Below are positions 23,902 through 32,546 of a DNA stretch of 64,000 bases, one piece after another. The DNA is taken from positions 186,001 to 250,000 of the forward strand of contig NZ_VRZA01000002.1 of NCBI RefSeq assembly GCF_008064665.1. The letters run 5' to 3'. This DNA is from Parahaliea maris. Its GTDB lineage: Bacteria; Pseudomonadota; Gammaproteobacteria; Pseudomonadales; Halieaceae. The position numbers and the translations under genes are program-made. Numbering within the stretch: the stretch's first letter is position 1; every line of letters begins with the position of its first letter. The notes under the pieces are model-generated. The model searched no databases. It saw only the letters and a program-made list of their open reading frames with translations, and was not told the DNA's origin.

Positions 23902-26232
23902 TCAGAGGCGGGAGGTGCGTGCCTCTCCCTGATCCATTTCGTTGGTGCCAAGCTGGCGTATGAGTTCGATGAAATGCCAGGGCGCGAGCATCGCCGCCGC
24001 CTGCTCGGCGGTGAGGTCTGAGGCGAACAGCGCGCCGCTCATCTGGCGTACCCCCTGCGGTGCCAGGTAGTGGTAGTCACTGGCCTCGGACACCCCTTCT
24101 GCAATGATGTCCCGGTTCAGGCTGCGCGCCGTACTGATCAGGGCGCGTACCGCCCCGCTGTCGGTCTTTTCGCTGTACTGGGGAGCCAGTTCCGGCGCCA
24201 GGCTGAGAGTGGTGATACGGCTGTCGCAAAACTGCTGGAGTGAGGCCCGGCCCTGGCCGAAGCCGGTCACGCTGAGACACACTTCCGCTTCCTGCAGTTC
24301 GGTGATCAATTCGCCAAACCGGCCTTCGGCCAGTACTTCCTCGCGCAGGTTCAGTTCCAGTTGCGTCACCGGCAATTTGCTGCCGATCAGCGCCGAGGCC
24401 AGCTGTTCGCTGATGTCGGGGCCGAGCTGGCTGGCGCGCAGGGTTATCCGTAGCCGCGGAGCCTGTCGGGTCGACGCGCTGAGCCTGGCAACTTCGGCAC
24501 AGGCGGTTTCGAACTGCCAGGCAGTCAGTGCCAGGGCCAATTCCCGGTCCCGGTTCGAGCCATCCCATACCCACCAGCCGTTGTCGTCGTCTTCAGCGGC
24601 GGGGGCGGGGCAGCAGACCGTGCAATCCAGGGCGACTACCGACCCCATGACAGTATCGACCACCGGGGTGTAGCGCAGGCAGAGGCGCTTGTCCTGCAGG
24701 GCCTCGCGCCAGTGCGCGTCGGTGTCGGTTTCCTGTTGCGCTGCCATCAGGGCAGCGGAACAGATCGCAACAGGCTGGGCCGGGTTCTGCTTGGCCACCT
24801 TGAGCGCTACCGCGGCACCCTTGAGCAGGGCCTCGGCGGAGTCCCCATGCTGAGGAAAACAGGCGACGCCAATACAGGTTTGCACGGCGACGCTGCGATC
24901 ATCCACCGTGAGCGGCTCCTGCAGGCGCTTGACGATGCGCTCCGCCACCTGCTGCGCAGATTCGGGCTTGTCCAACTGGTTCAGCACCACGGTGAATTCG
25001 TCCCCGCCGAGGCGGGACACACTGATATCGTGCTCGCTGCCATCGGTTGTAGCGACCGTATCGCTGTCCCGGACACACTGCTTGAGCCGCCCCGCCACCT
25101 CCCGCAGCAGCAGGTCGCCTACGTGGAATCCCTCCAGTTCGTTGATCTGGCGAAAGTTTGCCAGGTCGACATGGAGCAGGGACAGGTGCTGCTGGGAGCG
25201 GCGGCTCAGGCGCAGCAGCAGGTCCAGTTGTTCGAGAAACAGCTGGCGGTTGGGCAGGGTGGTGAGGTGATCGTAGTAGGTGAGACGCTGCAGTTGCTCG
25301 CGGGACGCCGATACCGCTTCGCTGGCCCGGTTCAATTCCTCGTTACTGCGGGAGAGCTGGCTGGTGCGCTCCTCGACCTTGCGGTTGAGCAGGTGTTTAC
25401 CGGTCTCCAGTTCCTGGGTGTAGCGGCCGAGGCTGTCCGCCAGGCGGCGCAGGGCGTGATTGAATTCGCCGCTGGCCCCATTGCCACCTTCCGGCAGGGT
25501 CACCTCCTGCTCGCGGTTTGCCAGGTCGTCGACGATCCGGGTGGCGCTGCGCAGTTGTTCCTGCTGGCGCAGGCCAGCCACCAGCAGGGCGCCCGCTGCC
25601 AGCGCGGCCAGTACCATCCAGCCAGTCACCAGCCCCAGTACGAGAGGGCGGTTCACGGCGCGCAGGGCCTCGGGATCGATGGTGAAATCCACGTAGCCCA
25701 TCACAATGTCACTACCCGGGCCGCTGGCGCGGGTGACGGCCTGGACAAAGTCCTGCCCGGTCAGGCCCTTGGCGTCGTGATTGATGCGGGTGATGACCGG
25801 CAGGTTGAGGTGAATAGTGGCGCCACTGCTGAGCAGGGTGGCAAACCATGAGGTGCCCTTCAGGCCGCCCTCGTCATCCAGTCCCTGCAGGACCTCCGCA
25901 TTCAGCGAAGCGCTGCCACGGAGTTTGTCGAGGTCGGGGGGGCGTCCCGCGGGGTGTCCGGCCATGTGGTCGCCGAGGCCACTGTAGACATCGGCCCTGA
26001 CCACCGCGGGGTGGCGGGTGAGTTCCTGCAACTGGCGCTGCAGGGCGGGAGCCTGTTGGGTGTAAATCAGCCACTGGAGGTCTGCCCGCTGGTCTACCCG
26101 GGTGTGGGCGCGGGCGGTGATGTCCTGGAGTTCCTGCTGGTAGAAGACGCGCGCACAGGCTGCCCCCAGAACCAGGCTGCTGACAAGTACCACCGCCATA
26201 GCGGCAAGACGGGTTCGTGTTGTAGTGGTCAT
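23902..26232 (-). CDS. Membrane GGDEF protein with degenerate EAL domain
   Basis: 776 residues from ATG 26232; an in-frame GTG at 26289 would add 19 residues. A membrane span near the N-terminus, a periplasmic sensor region, a second span (about 195-215), HAMP-like and coiled segments, then a GGDEF domain (DHLTTLPNR; RLGGDEF near 406-412) keeping the diguanylate cyclase motif. The C-terminal domain is EAL-like in layout but the motifs are lost: the EAL position reads ALDC, the DDFG region reads VTGFGQG, and AEGV is kept without its acidic partner set. Phosphodiesterase activity is therefore unlikely. Probably a cyclic-di-GMP synthase, or a LapD-like receptor if the EAL remnant still binds. 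Confidence 0.88.
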   Translation of the reverse strand: MTTTTRTRLAAMAVVLVSSLVLGAACARVFYQQELQDITARAHTRVDQRADLQWLIYTQQAPALQRQLQELTRHPAVVRADVYSGLGDHMAGHPAGRPPDLDKLRGSASLNAEVLQGLDDEGGLKGTSWFATLLSSGATIHLNLPVITRINHDAKGLTGQDFVQAVTRASGPGSDIVMGYVDFTIDPEALRAVNRPLVLGLVTGWMVLAALAAGALLVAGLRQQEQLRSATRIVDDLANREQEVTLPEGGNGASGEFNHALRRLADSLGRYTQELETGKHLLNRKVEERTSQLSRSNEELNRASEAVSASREQLQRLTYYDHLTTLPNRQLFLEQLDLLLRLSRRSQQHLSLLHVDLANFRQINELEGFHVGDLLLREVAGRLKQCVRDSDTVATTDGSEHDISVSRLGGDEFTVVLNQLDKPESAQQVAERIVKRLQEPLTVDDRSVAVQTCIGVACFPQHGDSAEALLKGAAVALKVAKQNPAQPVAICSAALMAAQQETDTDAHWREALQDKRLCLRYTPVVDTVMGSVVALDCTVCCPAPAAEDDDNGWWVWDGSNRDRELALALTAWQFETACAEVARLSASTRQAPRLRITLRASQLGPDISEQLASALIGSKLPVTQLELNLREEVLAEGRFGELITELQEAEVCLSVTGFGQGRASLQQFCDSRITTLSLAPELAPQYSEKTDSGAVRALISTARSLNRDIIAEGVSEASDYHYLAPQGVRQMSGALFASDLTAEQAAAMLAPWHFIELIRQLGTNEMDQGEARTSRL

Positions 26233-26445
26233 GCCCCGACCGCGCGCGGCGCCTGTGGCGCTGCTGTCCCCTTCCCTCGGAATGCCCACACCGCAACTGT
26301 CCTCAGCACGGGCCTGATGCCCCCGACGTTAGCATGAGGCCTGAACCGGGTGCAATCACGATGGACCGGTAGCGGTTGGGAGGGACTTCACGCTGCGCTA
26401 CACTGCGGCGCCTGAACACGCTGTGGAACACGGGAGAGGCAGGGC

Positions 26446-27273
26446 TTGAGTAACGGATTGTGGCTGGCGCTGATAGTGGCCATTCTGGGGCTGGCCTACT
26501 GGGCCAGTAACGCCATTCCACGCTGGCGGTTTGAGCGCGCAATGGCCCGCCCGTTCCCGGAACACTGGCAACAGACCCTGGAGAGCCTCCCGCTGTATTC
26601 CCGTCTGGAATCCTCCCTGCAGACGGAACTGCGCCACAAGGTCCAGGCCTTCCTTTATCGCAAGCGATTTGTCGGTTGCGAGGGACTTGCGGTCACTGAC
26701 GACATGCGGGTGACCATCGCCGCGGAAGCCTGCCTGCTGGTCATCAACCGCCCCAGTACGCTCTATCGCGATCTCAAGTGGATCTACCTGTACCCGAGTA
26801 CGTTCCGCAGTAAACAGCCAGAGCGCAATGAAATCGGGGTGGTGTCAAAACCGGAGGGCAGCCTGTTGGGGGTGTCCTGGAGCAACGGCCGCGTGGTGCT
26901 GGCCTGGGACAGCGTGCAGCGGGGCAGTGCCGATTTTGAAGATGGCCACAATGTCGTACTGCACGAGTTCGCACACCAGCTGGACCAGGAGGGCGGCAGT
27001 GCCGATGGTGCTCCCCTGCTGAACAGCCGGGCAGCTTACGGGGTGTGGTCAAAGGTGTTGAGTCGCGAGTTCGCCGTTCTGCAGCGGGAGGTTGAGCGCG
27101 GCCACCGAACGTTGATTGACAGCTATGGAGCGACCAACCCGGCGGAATTCTTTGCCGTGATCACCGAACTGTTTTACGAGCGCCCCGGCGCCATGCAGGC
27201 TACTCATCCGGAACTGTACGCCACCCTGATGGATTACTTTCGGGTTGACCCGCGGCAGTGGCACCGGGGCTGA
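26446..27273 (+). CDS. MtfA-like zinc peptidase (M90)
   Basis: 275 residues from a TTG start preceded by GGGAGAGG. An N-terminal membrane span (LWLALIVAILGLAYWAS) is followed by the MtfA domain: LRHKVQAFLYRKRFVGCEGL, YLYPSTF, GVSWSNGRVVLAWDSV, then zinc motif HEFAHQLD (His173, Glu174, His177) and NPAEFFAVITELFYERP with the third ligand. E. coli MtfA binds Mlc and has aminopeptidase activity; the N-terminal anchor differs from cytosolic MtfA. Stand-alone gene. Confidence 0.9.
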   Translation: MSNGLWLALIVAILGLAYWASNAIPRWRFERAMARPFPEHWQQTLESLPLYSRLESSLQTELRHKVQAFLYRKRFVGCEGLAVTDDMRVTIAAEACLLVINRPSTLYRDLKWIYLYPSTFRSKQPERNEIGVVSKPEGSLLGVSWSNGRVVLAWDSVQRGSADFEDGHNVVLHEFAHQLDQEGGSADGAPLLNSRAAYGVWSKVLSREFAVLQREVERGHRTLIDSYGATNPAEFFAVITELFYERPGAMQATHPELYATLMDYFRVDPRQWHRG

Positions 27274-27387
27274 CCCTGCGACTGTCACTTGTGCTAGCTG
27301 GCGCGCACTCTACTGCCTGATTATCCTGATTTTCCTGCAACTCCCCCCGTAGGGGATACCGATAATCACAAGGAAAAGGGTCTACCC

Positions 27388-27840
27388 GTGAGCGCATCTC
27401 ATCAATTTGCCGAGCTACGCGACAGCGACAGCACCGTGGCCATCGGATTTCTCGAAGCGTTTTTTGATTCCCTGCCCGCTGTGCGCCGGGAAGCCATGTT
27501 CGGTCGCTGGCAGGGTGGCTGCTTCAATACGGGGCATCCCGGCGAGGGCATGCTGGACAAGCTCAACTGGTGCGGCAAGCAGTTCAACAGTGACAACGAC
27601 GTGAACCCGATTATGGTCCGCAGCGCTGATGGCGGGATGGAAGTCAGCGACATCATGGGGCAGGCGCAGTTGCGCATGGTTGAGTACCGCGGTGTGGTGA
27701 CGGCCACCATGGCCTACGATGACAAGCCGATCTTTGATCATTTTCGCGCCATCGACGACGATACCCTGCTAGGTGTAATGGACAGCAAGGGGCACGAAAT
27801 TCCCTTGTTTTTCTACCTCGAACGCTGCCCCAGGGGCTAG
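27388..27840 (+). CDS. DUF4334 / GXWXG-domain protein
   Basis: 150 residues from a GTG start with AAGGAAAAGGG upstream. Carries the GXWXG region as FGRWQGGCFNTGHPG and the C-terminal DUF4334 part (NPIMVRSADGG, AQLRMVEYRGVVTATMAYDDKPIFDHFRAIDDDTLLG in outline). Function is unknown; by fold it may bind a small lipophilic molecule. The alcohol dehydrogenase begins 6 bp later, so the two are probably co-expressed. Confidence 0.85.
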   Translation: MSASHQFAELRDSDSTVAIGFLEAFFDSLPAVRREAMFGRWQGGCFNTGHPGEGMLDKLNWCGKQFNSDNDVNPIMVRSADGGMEVSDIMGQAQLRMVEYRGVVTATMAYDDKPIFDHFRAIDDDTLLGVMDSKGHEIPLFFYLERCPRG

Positions 27841-27846
27841 ACACCC

Positions 27847-28956
27847 ATGAAGATTACCGCTGCGGTTGTGCGTCAACCGGGGCACCACTTCGCCCTGGAA
27901 AGTTGTGAACTGCAAGCGCCCGGGCCGGGGGAGGTACTGCTCGAACTCGAGGCAGCGGGTATCTGCCACACGGATCTCGCCGCCAGTACGCAGGTGTGGC
28001 CGGTGCCTCTACCTGCCGTACTGGGCCATGAAGGGGTTGGCATTGTTCGTGCCGTGGGCGAGGGCGTGGAAGCATTCGCGCCGGGTGATCGCGTGTTGCC
28101 GGGCTTCGGCAGTTGCGGTCAGTGCCGCAACTGCCATGGCAATCAACCCGGTTACTGCCAGAACGGTGCCAGTTTCCAGGTTCATGGCCGGCGCCTGGAC
28201 GGCAGTACGCCGCTGTACCTGAACAGCGAACCCATCACGGGCCATTTCTTTGCCCAGTCTTCCTTTGCTACCCATTGTGTGGCGTCCACCCGCAACATGG
28301 TGCGTCTCGACCCGGACCTGCCGCCGGCACTGATGGCGCCACTCGCCTGCGGGGTCCAGACCGGCATGGGCGCGGTGCTGCTGGCGCTGGATGTGCGCGA
28401 GGGCCAGGCCATTGCGGTGACCGGTGTTGGCACCGTGGGACTCGCTGCGATCATGGCCGCGCGCATTGCGGGCTGTCGCCGTATTGTCGCCGCGGATATC
28501 AACCCGGAGCGCCTCGCGCTGGCGCGGGAGCTGGGGGCGACGGATACCGTCGATACCCGCGAAACACCGCTGCGGCGCAGCCTGCTGAAACTGGGCGGTA
28601 TGGACGCTGTCGTCGATACCACGGCAGTCCCTGCGGTCATTCGCGAAGCGCTGGAAGGCACCGCACAACGCGGCACTGTGCTCTGTGTCGGTGTATCCCG
28701 CCCCGGTGTTGAACTCCATCTCGACCTGGCTGGTCTGACGCTGGCCGGGCGCTCCGTGCGCGGTTCCATCGAAGGTGATGCCGATCCGCGCAGTTTCGTA
28801 CCGCGCATGATCGAGTACTACCGTCAGGGGCTGCTGCCCCTCGAGAAAATTGTCACTGAATATCCCTTTGAGCGGATCGACGAGGCGGTGCGCGACACCG
28901 TCGAGGGGAGGGTGGTCAAGCCGGTGCTGAAAATGCCGGCTCAAATTAGTCCGTAG
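27847..28956 (+). CDS. Zinc-dependent alcohol dehydrogenase (class III/aryl-alcohol type)
   Basis: Medium-chain dehydrogenase, 369 residues, NAD(P)-dependent. Catalytic zinc ligands in GICHTDL, GHEGVG and APLACGVQTG; structural zinc loop GSCGQCRNCHGNQPGYC with four Cys; Rossmann motif GVGTVGLAA and an acidic coenzyme residue in AADINPER, which favours NAD+. Relatives include benzyl and aryl alcohol dehydrogenases. Sits between a DUF4334 gene and a RoxA-like cytochrome, so it may oxidise an alcohol produced or consumed in that pathway. Confidence 0.9.
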   Translation: MKITAAVVRQPGHHFALESCELQAPGPGEVLLELEAAGICHTDLAASTQVWPVPLPAVLGHEGVGIVRAVGEGVEAFAPGDRVLPGFGSCGQCRNCHGNQPGYCQNGASFQVHGRRLDGSTPLYLNSEPITGHFFAQSSFATHCVASTRNMVRLDPDLPPALMAPLACGVQTGMGAVLLALDVREGQAIAVTGVGTVGLAAIMAARIAGCRRIVAADINPERLALARELGATDTVDTRETPLRRSLLKLGGMDAVVDTTAVPAVIREALEGTAQRGTVLCVGVSRPGVELHLDLAGLTLAGRSVRGSIEGDADPRSFVPRMIEYYRQGLLPLEKIVTEYPFERIDEAVRDTVEGRVVKPVLKMPAQISP

Positions 28957-29032
28957 GGACGATATCAAAGGCGGCGGTAGCCGCTATCTTCACGGAACGT
29001 ATTGCGACTATAAACAATAAGGAGGCAACACG

Positions 29033-31072
29033 ATGTTCCGAACTTCGGTGCGCAGCGCCTGTGCTGCGTTTTTTGGAGCCTTGACAGTAGCGAGTAGCGT
29101 TCAGGCAGTGCCTGATAACGCCCGCCCGCTGCTCGACCAGGCCGCGATCCGGGCACCTTTCAGCGCGGCCTGCGAAGGCCAGCACGATTCGGTGCCCCTG
29201 CCCGTCGACCCCCGCACCCTGGTGGTTGAGGGTGTGAATTCCAACCCGGATGCGGCGGTGCAATTCAACGCCTTCTGGGTGGACCTGCACGAACCGGGAG
29301 AGGGCTTTCTTCAGGATATCCTGCCCCCACGGCCGCAAAACTGTGGCGAATTCCGGGCGGCGGTGGAGCGCGGCCGATACAACCTGACCCGCAAAACCTA
29401 TTTCCAGCCCTTTATCACGGCAGCGGCCTACAACAAACTGTGGAGAGTGTGGGACTACCCCTGGCGCCCGTCGGACTTCGAGGAGCAGATCGAGAAGCGT
29501 TACGGCTACTACAAGGCGCCCTGGAACAATCCCTATCCCCTGCCCTGGGAAGACCCCAACAAGACCGACGGCGGTAGTGGCCAGTTGCCCCTCGGCATGG
29601 TGCAGGACCGCGACGAGAACGGTCGCTACACCGGGCTGATATCGGTCACCTGTTCCGGCTGCCACGACTCGCGCCTCGGCAGTGAGAGCGAAGCGTACTT
29701 CAGCTGGGGTCGTTCGGCGGATTCCAACGACGCCGGCCTGGTCCAGTCGGATTTCTTCCAGGCCAACGTGGTAACGGCACCCCTGCAACTGGCGCCCATC
29801 CCCTGGAGCACAGGCCGCGGTACCACCGATGCCATCGGTATTGTCGATCTGTTGCCGGCCCTGTTCGACGTGGAGACCATGCAGCTCTACCCCAGCCTGC
29901 TGGAATACTTCCCCAGCCACGCCGGCGGTATGTCCAAGGCGCCCCACTGGTACCACCGGGCCTGGAAATCCCGCCAGTTCTGGGATGGCGCCCTGACCTC
30001 CGACAACGTGCGCTCTGAGCTGGCCTTTGCCATGGCCAACGTGCTGAAGACGGGCCAGGAACGCCGCGCGGTCTACCCGGAATTCGAGGACAACAACCTG
30101 TTCATGATGTCCCTGTCGCCCAAGCCTTACCCGGGTGAAATCGACCTGCAACTGGCCCGTGAGGGCGCGGTGCTGTTCCACGAGCGTGACCTGTGGGCCG
30201 ATGGCGCCAATGCCGATATCCCCAAGACGCCCGGTAATGGTTCCTGTGCCAGCTGTCACGGTGTCTACTCGCCGCGCTACGCCCACGATACGGACTACCT
30301 GCCCGACCCTCGCCTGAAGGGAGTCTCCGGGGTGATTACGCCCACCGAGACCATTGGTACCGATCCTGCGCGGGTCGGCCTGATGGAGGACGAGCGCAAA
30401 CGCCGCGCCTGGGACACGTCCTGGCTGGCCTATAACGAGTTGAGTCCTGATCACGATGGCTACAATGACGACCTGATCACCAGCGAACTGCGCCGGATTC
30501 CCCGGGCGGCCTACGACCGCGGCGAGGGTCCGATCTTCTCCCCGGAAGGCCCCAACAGGTGGATCGATCCCTTCGGCTATGTGGCCAGCCCGCTGTACGG
30601 TGTGTGGCAGAACGCGCCCTTCTTCCACAACGGTTCTGTGCCGGACCTGTGGAGCGTGTTGCAACCCGAAGGCAACCGGCCTGATATCTGGAAGCGTCGC
30701 TACAGCGATCCCGGTGTGTTCGGCAAGAACAGGGGCTACGATTTCAGCTTCGCCTCCTACGATATGGACAAGCTGGGCTGGAAGTATGAAGAGGAAGAGT
30801 GCAGCAACTGGTACTCCCTGTTCAGCCCCTTCCTGCCCTGTACCCAGGACATGGCGACCATCGACATCCTGTTTGCGAATATCGCCAACAAGGCGGCCGA
30901 GTTCAATTCGCTGGCTTACCAGTCACCGCCGCCCGTCACCGACAAGCAGATCGAGTCCCGTATGATCTTCAACAGCCATCTGTACGGTAACGGCAACCAG
31001 GGCCACGACTTCGTCAAGTCCCTGACCGACGCCGAGCGCTGGGCCCTGATCGAGTACATGAAAACCCTGTAG
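29033..31072 (+). CDS. RoxA-like di-haem c-type cytochrome
   Basis: Secreted or periplasmic haem protein, 679 residues, with a perfect ribosome-binding site (AAGGAGG) and a signal peptide ending near VQA/VPD. Two haem c motifs, CSGCH (Cys207-His211) and CASCH (Cys405-His409), lie about 198 residues apart. Length and spacing match the rubber oxygenase RoxA, whose motifs are about 199 apart, better than ordinary di-haem peroxidases of about 320-350 residues. SPLYGVWQNAPFFHNGSVPDLWSV is the shared distal-region pattern of the peroxidase/MauG superfamily (residues about 520-543). Could cleave polyisoprenoid or other unsaturated substrates; a generic di-haem peroxidase is the alternative. Confidence 0.85.
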   Translation: MFRTSVRSACAAFFGALTVASSVQAVPDNARPLLDQAAIRAPFSAACEGQHDSVPLPVDPRTLVVEGVNSNPDAAVQFNAFWVDLHEPGEGFLQDILPPRPQNCGEFRAAVERGRYNLTRKTYFQPFITAAAYNKLWRVWDYPWRPSDFEEQIEKRYGYYKAPWNNPYPLPWEDPNKTDGGSGQLPLGMVQDRDENGRYTGLISVTCSGCHDSRLGSESEAYFSWGRSADSNDAGLVQSDFFQANVVTAPLQLAPIPWSTGRGTTDAIGIVDLLPALFDVETMQLYPSLLEYFPSHAGGMSKAPHWYHRAWKSRQFWDGALTSDNVRSELAFAMANVLKTGQERRAVYPEFEDNNLFMMSLSPKPYPGEIDLQLAREGAVLFHERDLWADGANADIPKTPGNGSCASCHGVYSPRYAHDTDYLPDPRLKGVSGVITPTETIGTDPARVGLMEDERKRRAWDTSWLAYNELSPDHDGYNDDLITSELRRIPRAAYDRGEGPIFSPEGPNRWIDPFGYVASPLYGVWQNAPFFHNGSVPDLWSVLQPEGNRPDIWKRRYSDPGVFGKNRGYDFSFASYDMDKLGWKYEEEECSNWYSLFSPFLPCTQDMATIDILFANIANKAAEFNSLAYQSPPPVTDKQIESRMIFNSHLYGNGNQGHDFVKSLTDAERWALIEYMKTL

Positions 31073-31111
31073 CACAAGCTGCGGGGTACCCCCCACCAAC
31101 ACTGGCATTGG

Positions 31112-31142
31112 CCGGCAGTGGAAACTGCCGGTCTTTTTTTTT
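31112..31142 (+). terminator. Rho-independent terminator after the RoxA-like gene
   Basis: Stem CCGGCAGT (31112-31119), loop GGAA, stem ACTGCCGG (31124-31131), then a run of T with one C. It starts 40 bp after the cytochrome stop and separates it from the MFS gene. Confidence 0.92.
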
Positions 31143-31188
31143 GCGATCGCTTCCACTTCGGGGGTAGGATGAAGGGCCACTGGCGGTA

Positions 31189-32532
31189 ATGACTGGCTCT
31201 GGCATGCTTCCCCTGATCGTTCCAATATCGGCCCTGTTGGTCGGTGTGGCCCTGTTGTTGCTCGGAACCGGGTTGCTCAATACATTGCTCGCCCTGCGCG
31301 GCGACCTGGAAGGCTACTCCGCGGGCACCCTCGGCCTGATCATGTCGGGGTATTTTCTCGGCTTTTTCGTCGGCAGCCTGGTGGCGCTGAAGCTGATCCA
31401 CCGTATCGGGCATATCCGTACTTTCGCCTTCTGCGCGGCCATCGCCTGTTGCACCGTGCTCTTGCACGTCCTGTTCATCAACCCCTATGCCTGGTTCGCT
31501 CTGCGAGTCCTCACTGGCGCGGTATTGGTGACCCTGTACACGGTCATCGAGAGCTGGTTGAACGGGGAGACACCGCCGGAGCAGCGAGGACGGGTGTTCG
31601 CCATCTACATGGCGGTCAACCTGGCGGCCCTGGCCCTGGCCCAGCAACTGCTCAACCTGGCTTCTCCCGCCGTTTTTACCCTGTTTGCCCTGTCGGCGAT
31701 GCTGGTGAGTATTAGCCTCGCACCGGTTGTGTGGACGCGGATGCGACAGCCAGAAATTCACACCGCCCAGCGGATGCGCCTGCGGACGTTGTTTCAGATC
31801 GCTCCGGTAGCACCCGCGGGCGCCTTGCTGTCGGGCCTGGCCATGGGGGCATTCTGGGGGATGGGTGCCCTCTACGCAGGCCGCGTGGGATTCGACAGCG
31901 CCGGGGTAGCCAGCTTCATGACCTGCGCTATTCTCGGTGGGTCATTGCTGCAGTATCCACTTGGCAAGTACTCCGACTCCCACGACCGCCGGCGGGTTCT
32001 GGCGATTGTCTGCGCGACGGCTGCCCTGGTAGCGGCCCTGCTGATACCGGCGTCGGGTGCCGGGCGCTGGGTACTGCCGGTGATATTTGCCTACGGTGGC
32101 CTGGCGTTTGCGATATACCCGGTAGCAGTCGCCCACCTGGTGGATCACCTGGAGCAGGACAGTATCCTGGCGGGAGGGAGCGCGTTGTTGTTCCTGCACG
32201 GCATCGGTGCTGCCTTTGGTCCGGCCCTGGCCGGGCGCGGTATGGAGTGGCTCGGCCCGCAAGCTCTGCCGGGCTACTTTATGCTGGTGCAGCTGGCACT
32301 GGCGGGTTTCGTATTTTGGCGCCTGCGCCGGGTGGCGCAGGTCGACGTGTCGGAAGCTGTCGAAGAGGCCGAGGCGGAATCGTCGTCGACGTTTGTGCCC
32401 ATGCTGCGTACCTCGCCCACGGCCCTGGAACTCCGCCCCGACGAGCACGTCGCGGCGGAGTCCGGGGCGGCGAACGGGGAGCCGTATGAAGAGCCGAATA
32501 AAGAGGCCGAAACACCGTCAGATATCCGGTGA
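31189..32532 (+). CDS. MFS transporter (YcaD-like)
   Basis: Major facilitator, 447 residues with about 12 spans. GYFLGFFVGSLVALKLIHRIGHIRTF is the first cytoplasmic loop region (residues about 54-79), and NGETPPEQRGRVFAIYM is characteristic of YcaD/YfkF-type carriers. A long acidic C-terminal tail (VEEAEAESSS onward, about 65 residues) is unusual and should be cytosolic. Substrate unknown. Its stop lies 14 bp from the stop of the convergent LuxR-type gene. Confidence 0.87.
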   Translation: MTGSGMLPLIVPISALLVGVALLLLGTGLLNTLLALRGDLEGYSAGTLGLIMSGYFLGFFVGSLVALKLIHRIGHIRTFAFCAAIACCTVLLHVLFINPYAWFALRVLTGAVLVTLYTVIESWLNGETPPEQRGRVFAIYMAVNLAALALAQQLLNLASPAVFTLFALSAMLVSISLAPVVWTRMRQPEIHTAQRMRLRTLFQIAPVAPAGALLSGLAMGAFWGMGALYAGRVGFDSAGVASFMTCAILGGSLLQYPLGKYSDSHDRRRVLAIVCATAALVAALLIPASGAGRWVLPVIFAYGGLAFAIYPVAVAHLVDHLEQDSILAGGSALLFLHGIGAAFGPALAGRGMEWLGPQALPGYFMLVQLALAGFVFWRLRRVAQVDVSEAVEEAEAESSSTFVPMLRTSPTALELRPDEHVAAESGAANGEPYEEPNKEAETPSDIR

Positions 32533-32546
32533 TGGCGGCGCTCAAT

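Noticed and set aside
28946-30664. 572-codon minus-strand frame opposite the RoxA-like gene
   Set aside because: No recognisable domain and completely overlapped by a gene with signal peptide, ribosome-binding site, haem motifs and terminator.
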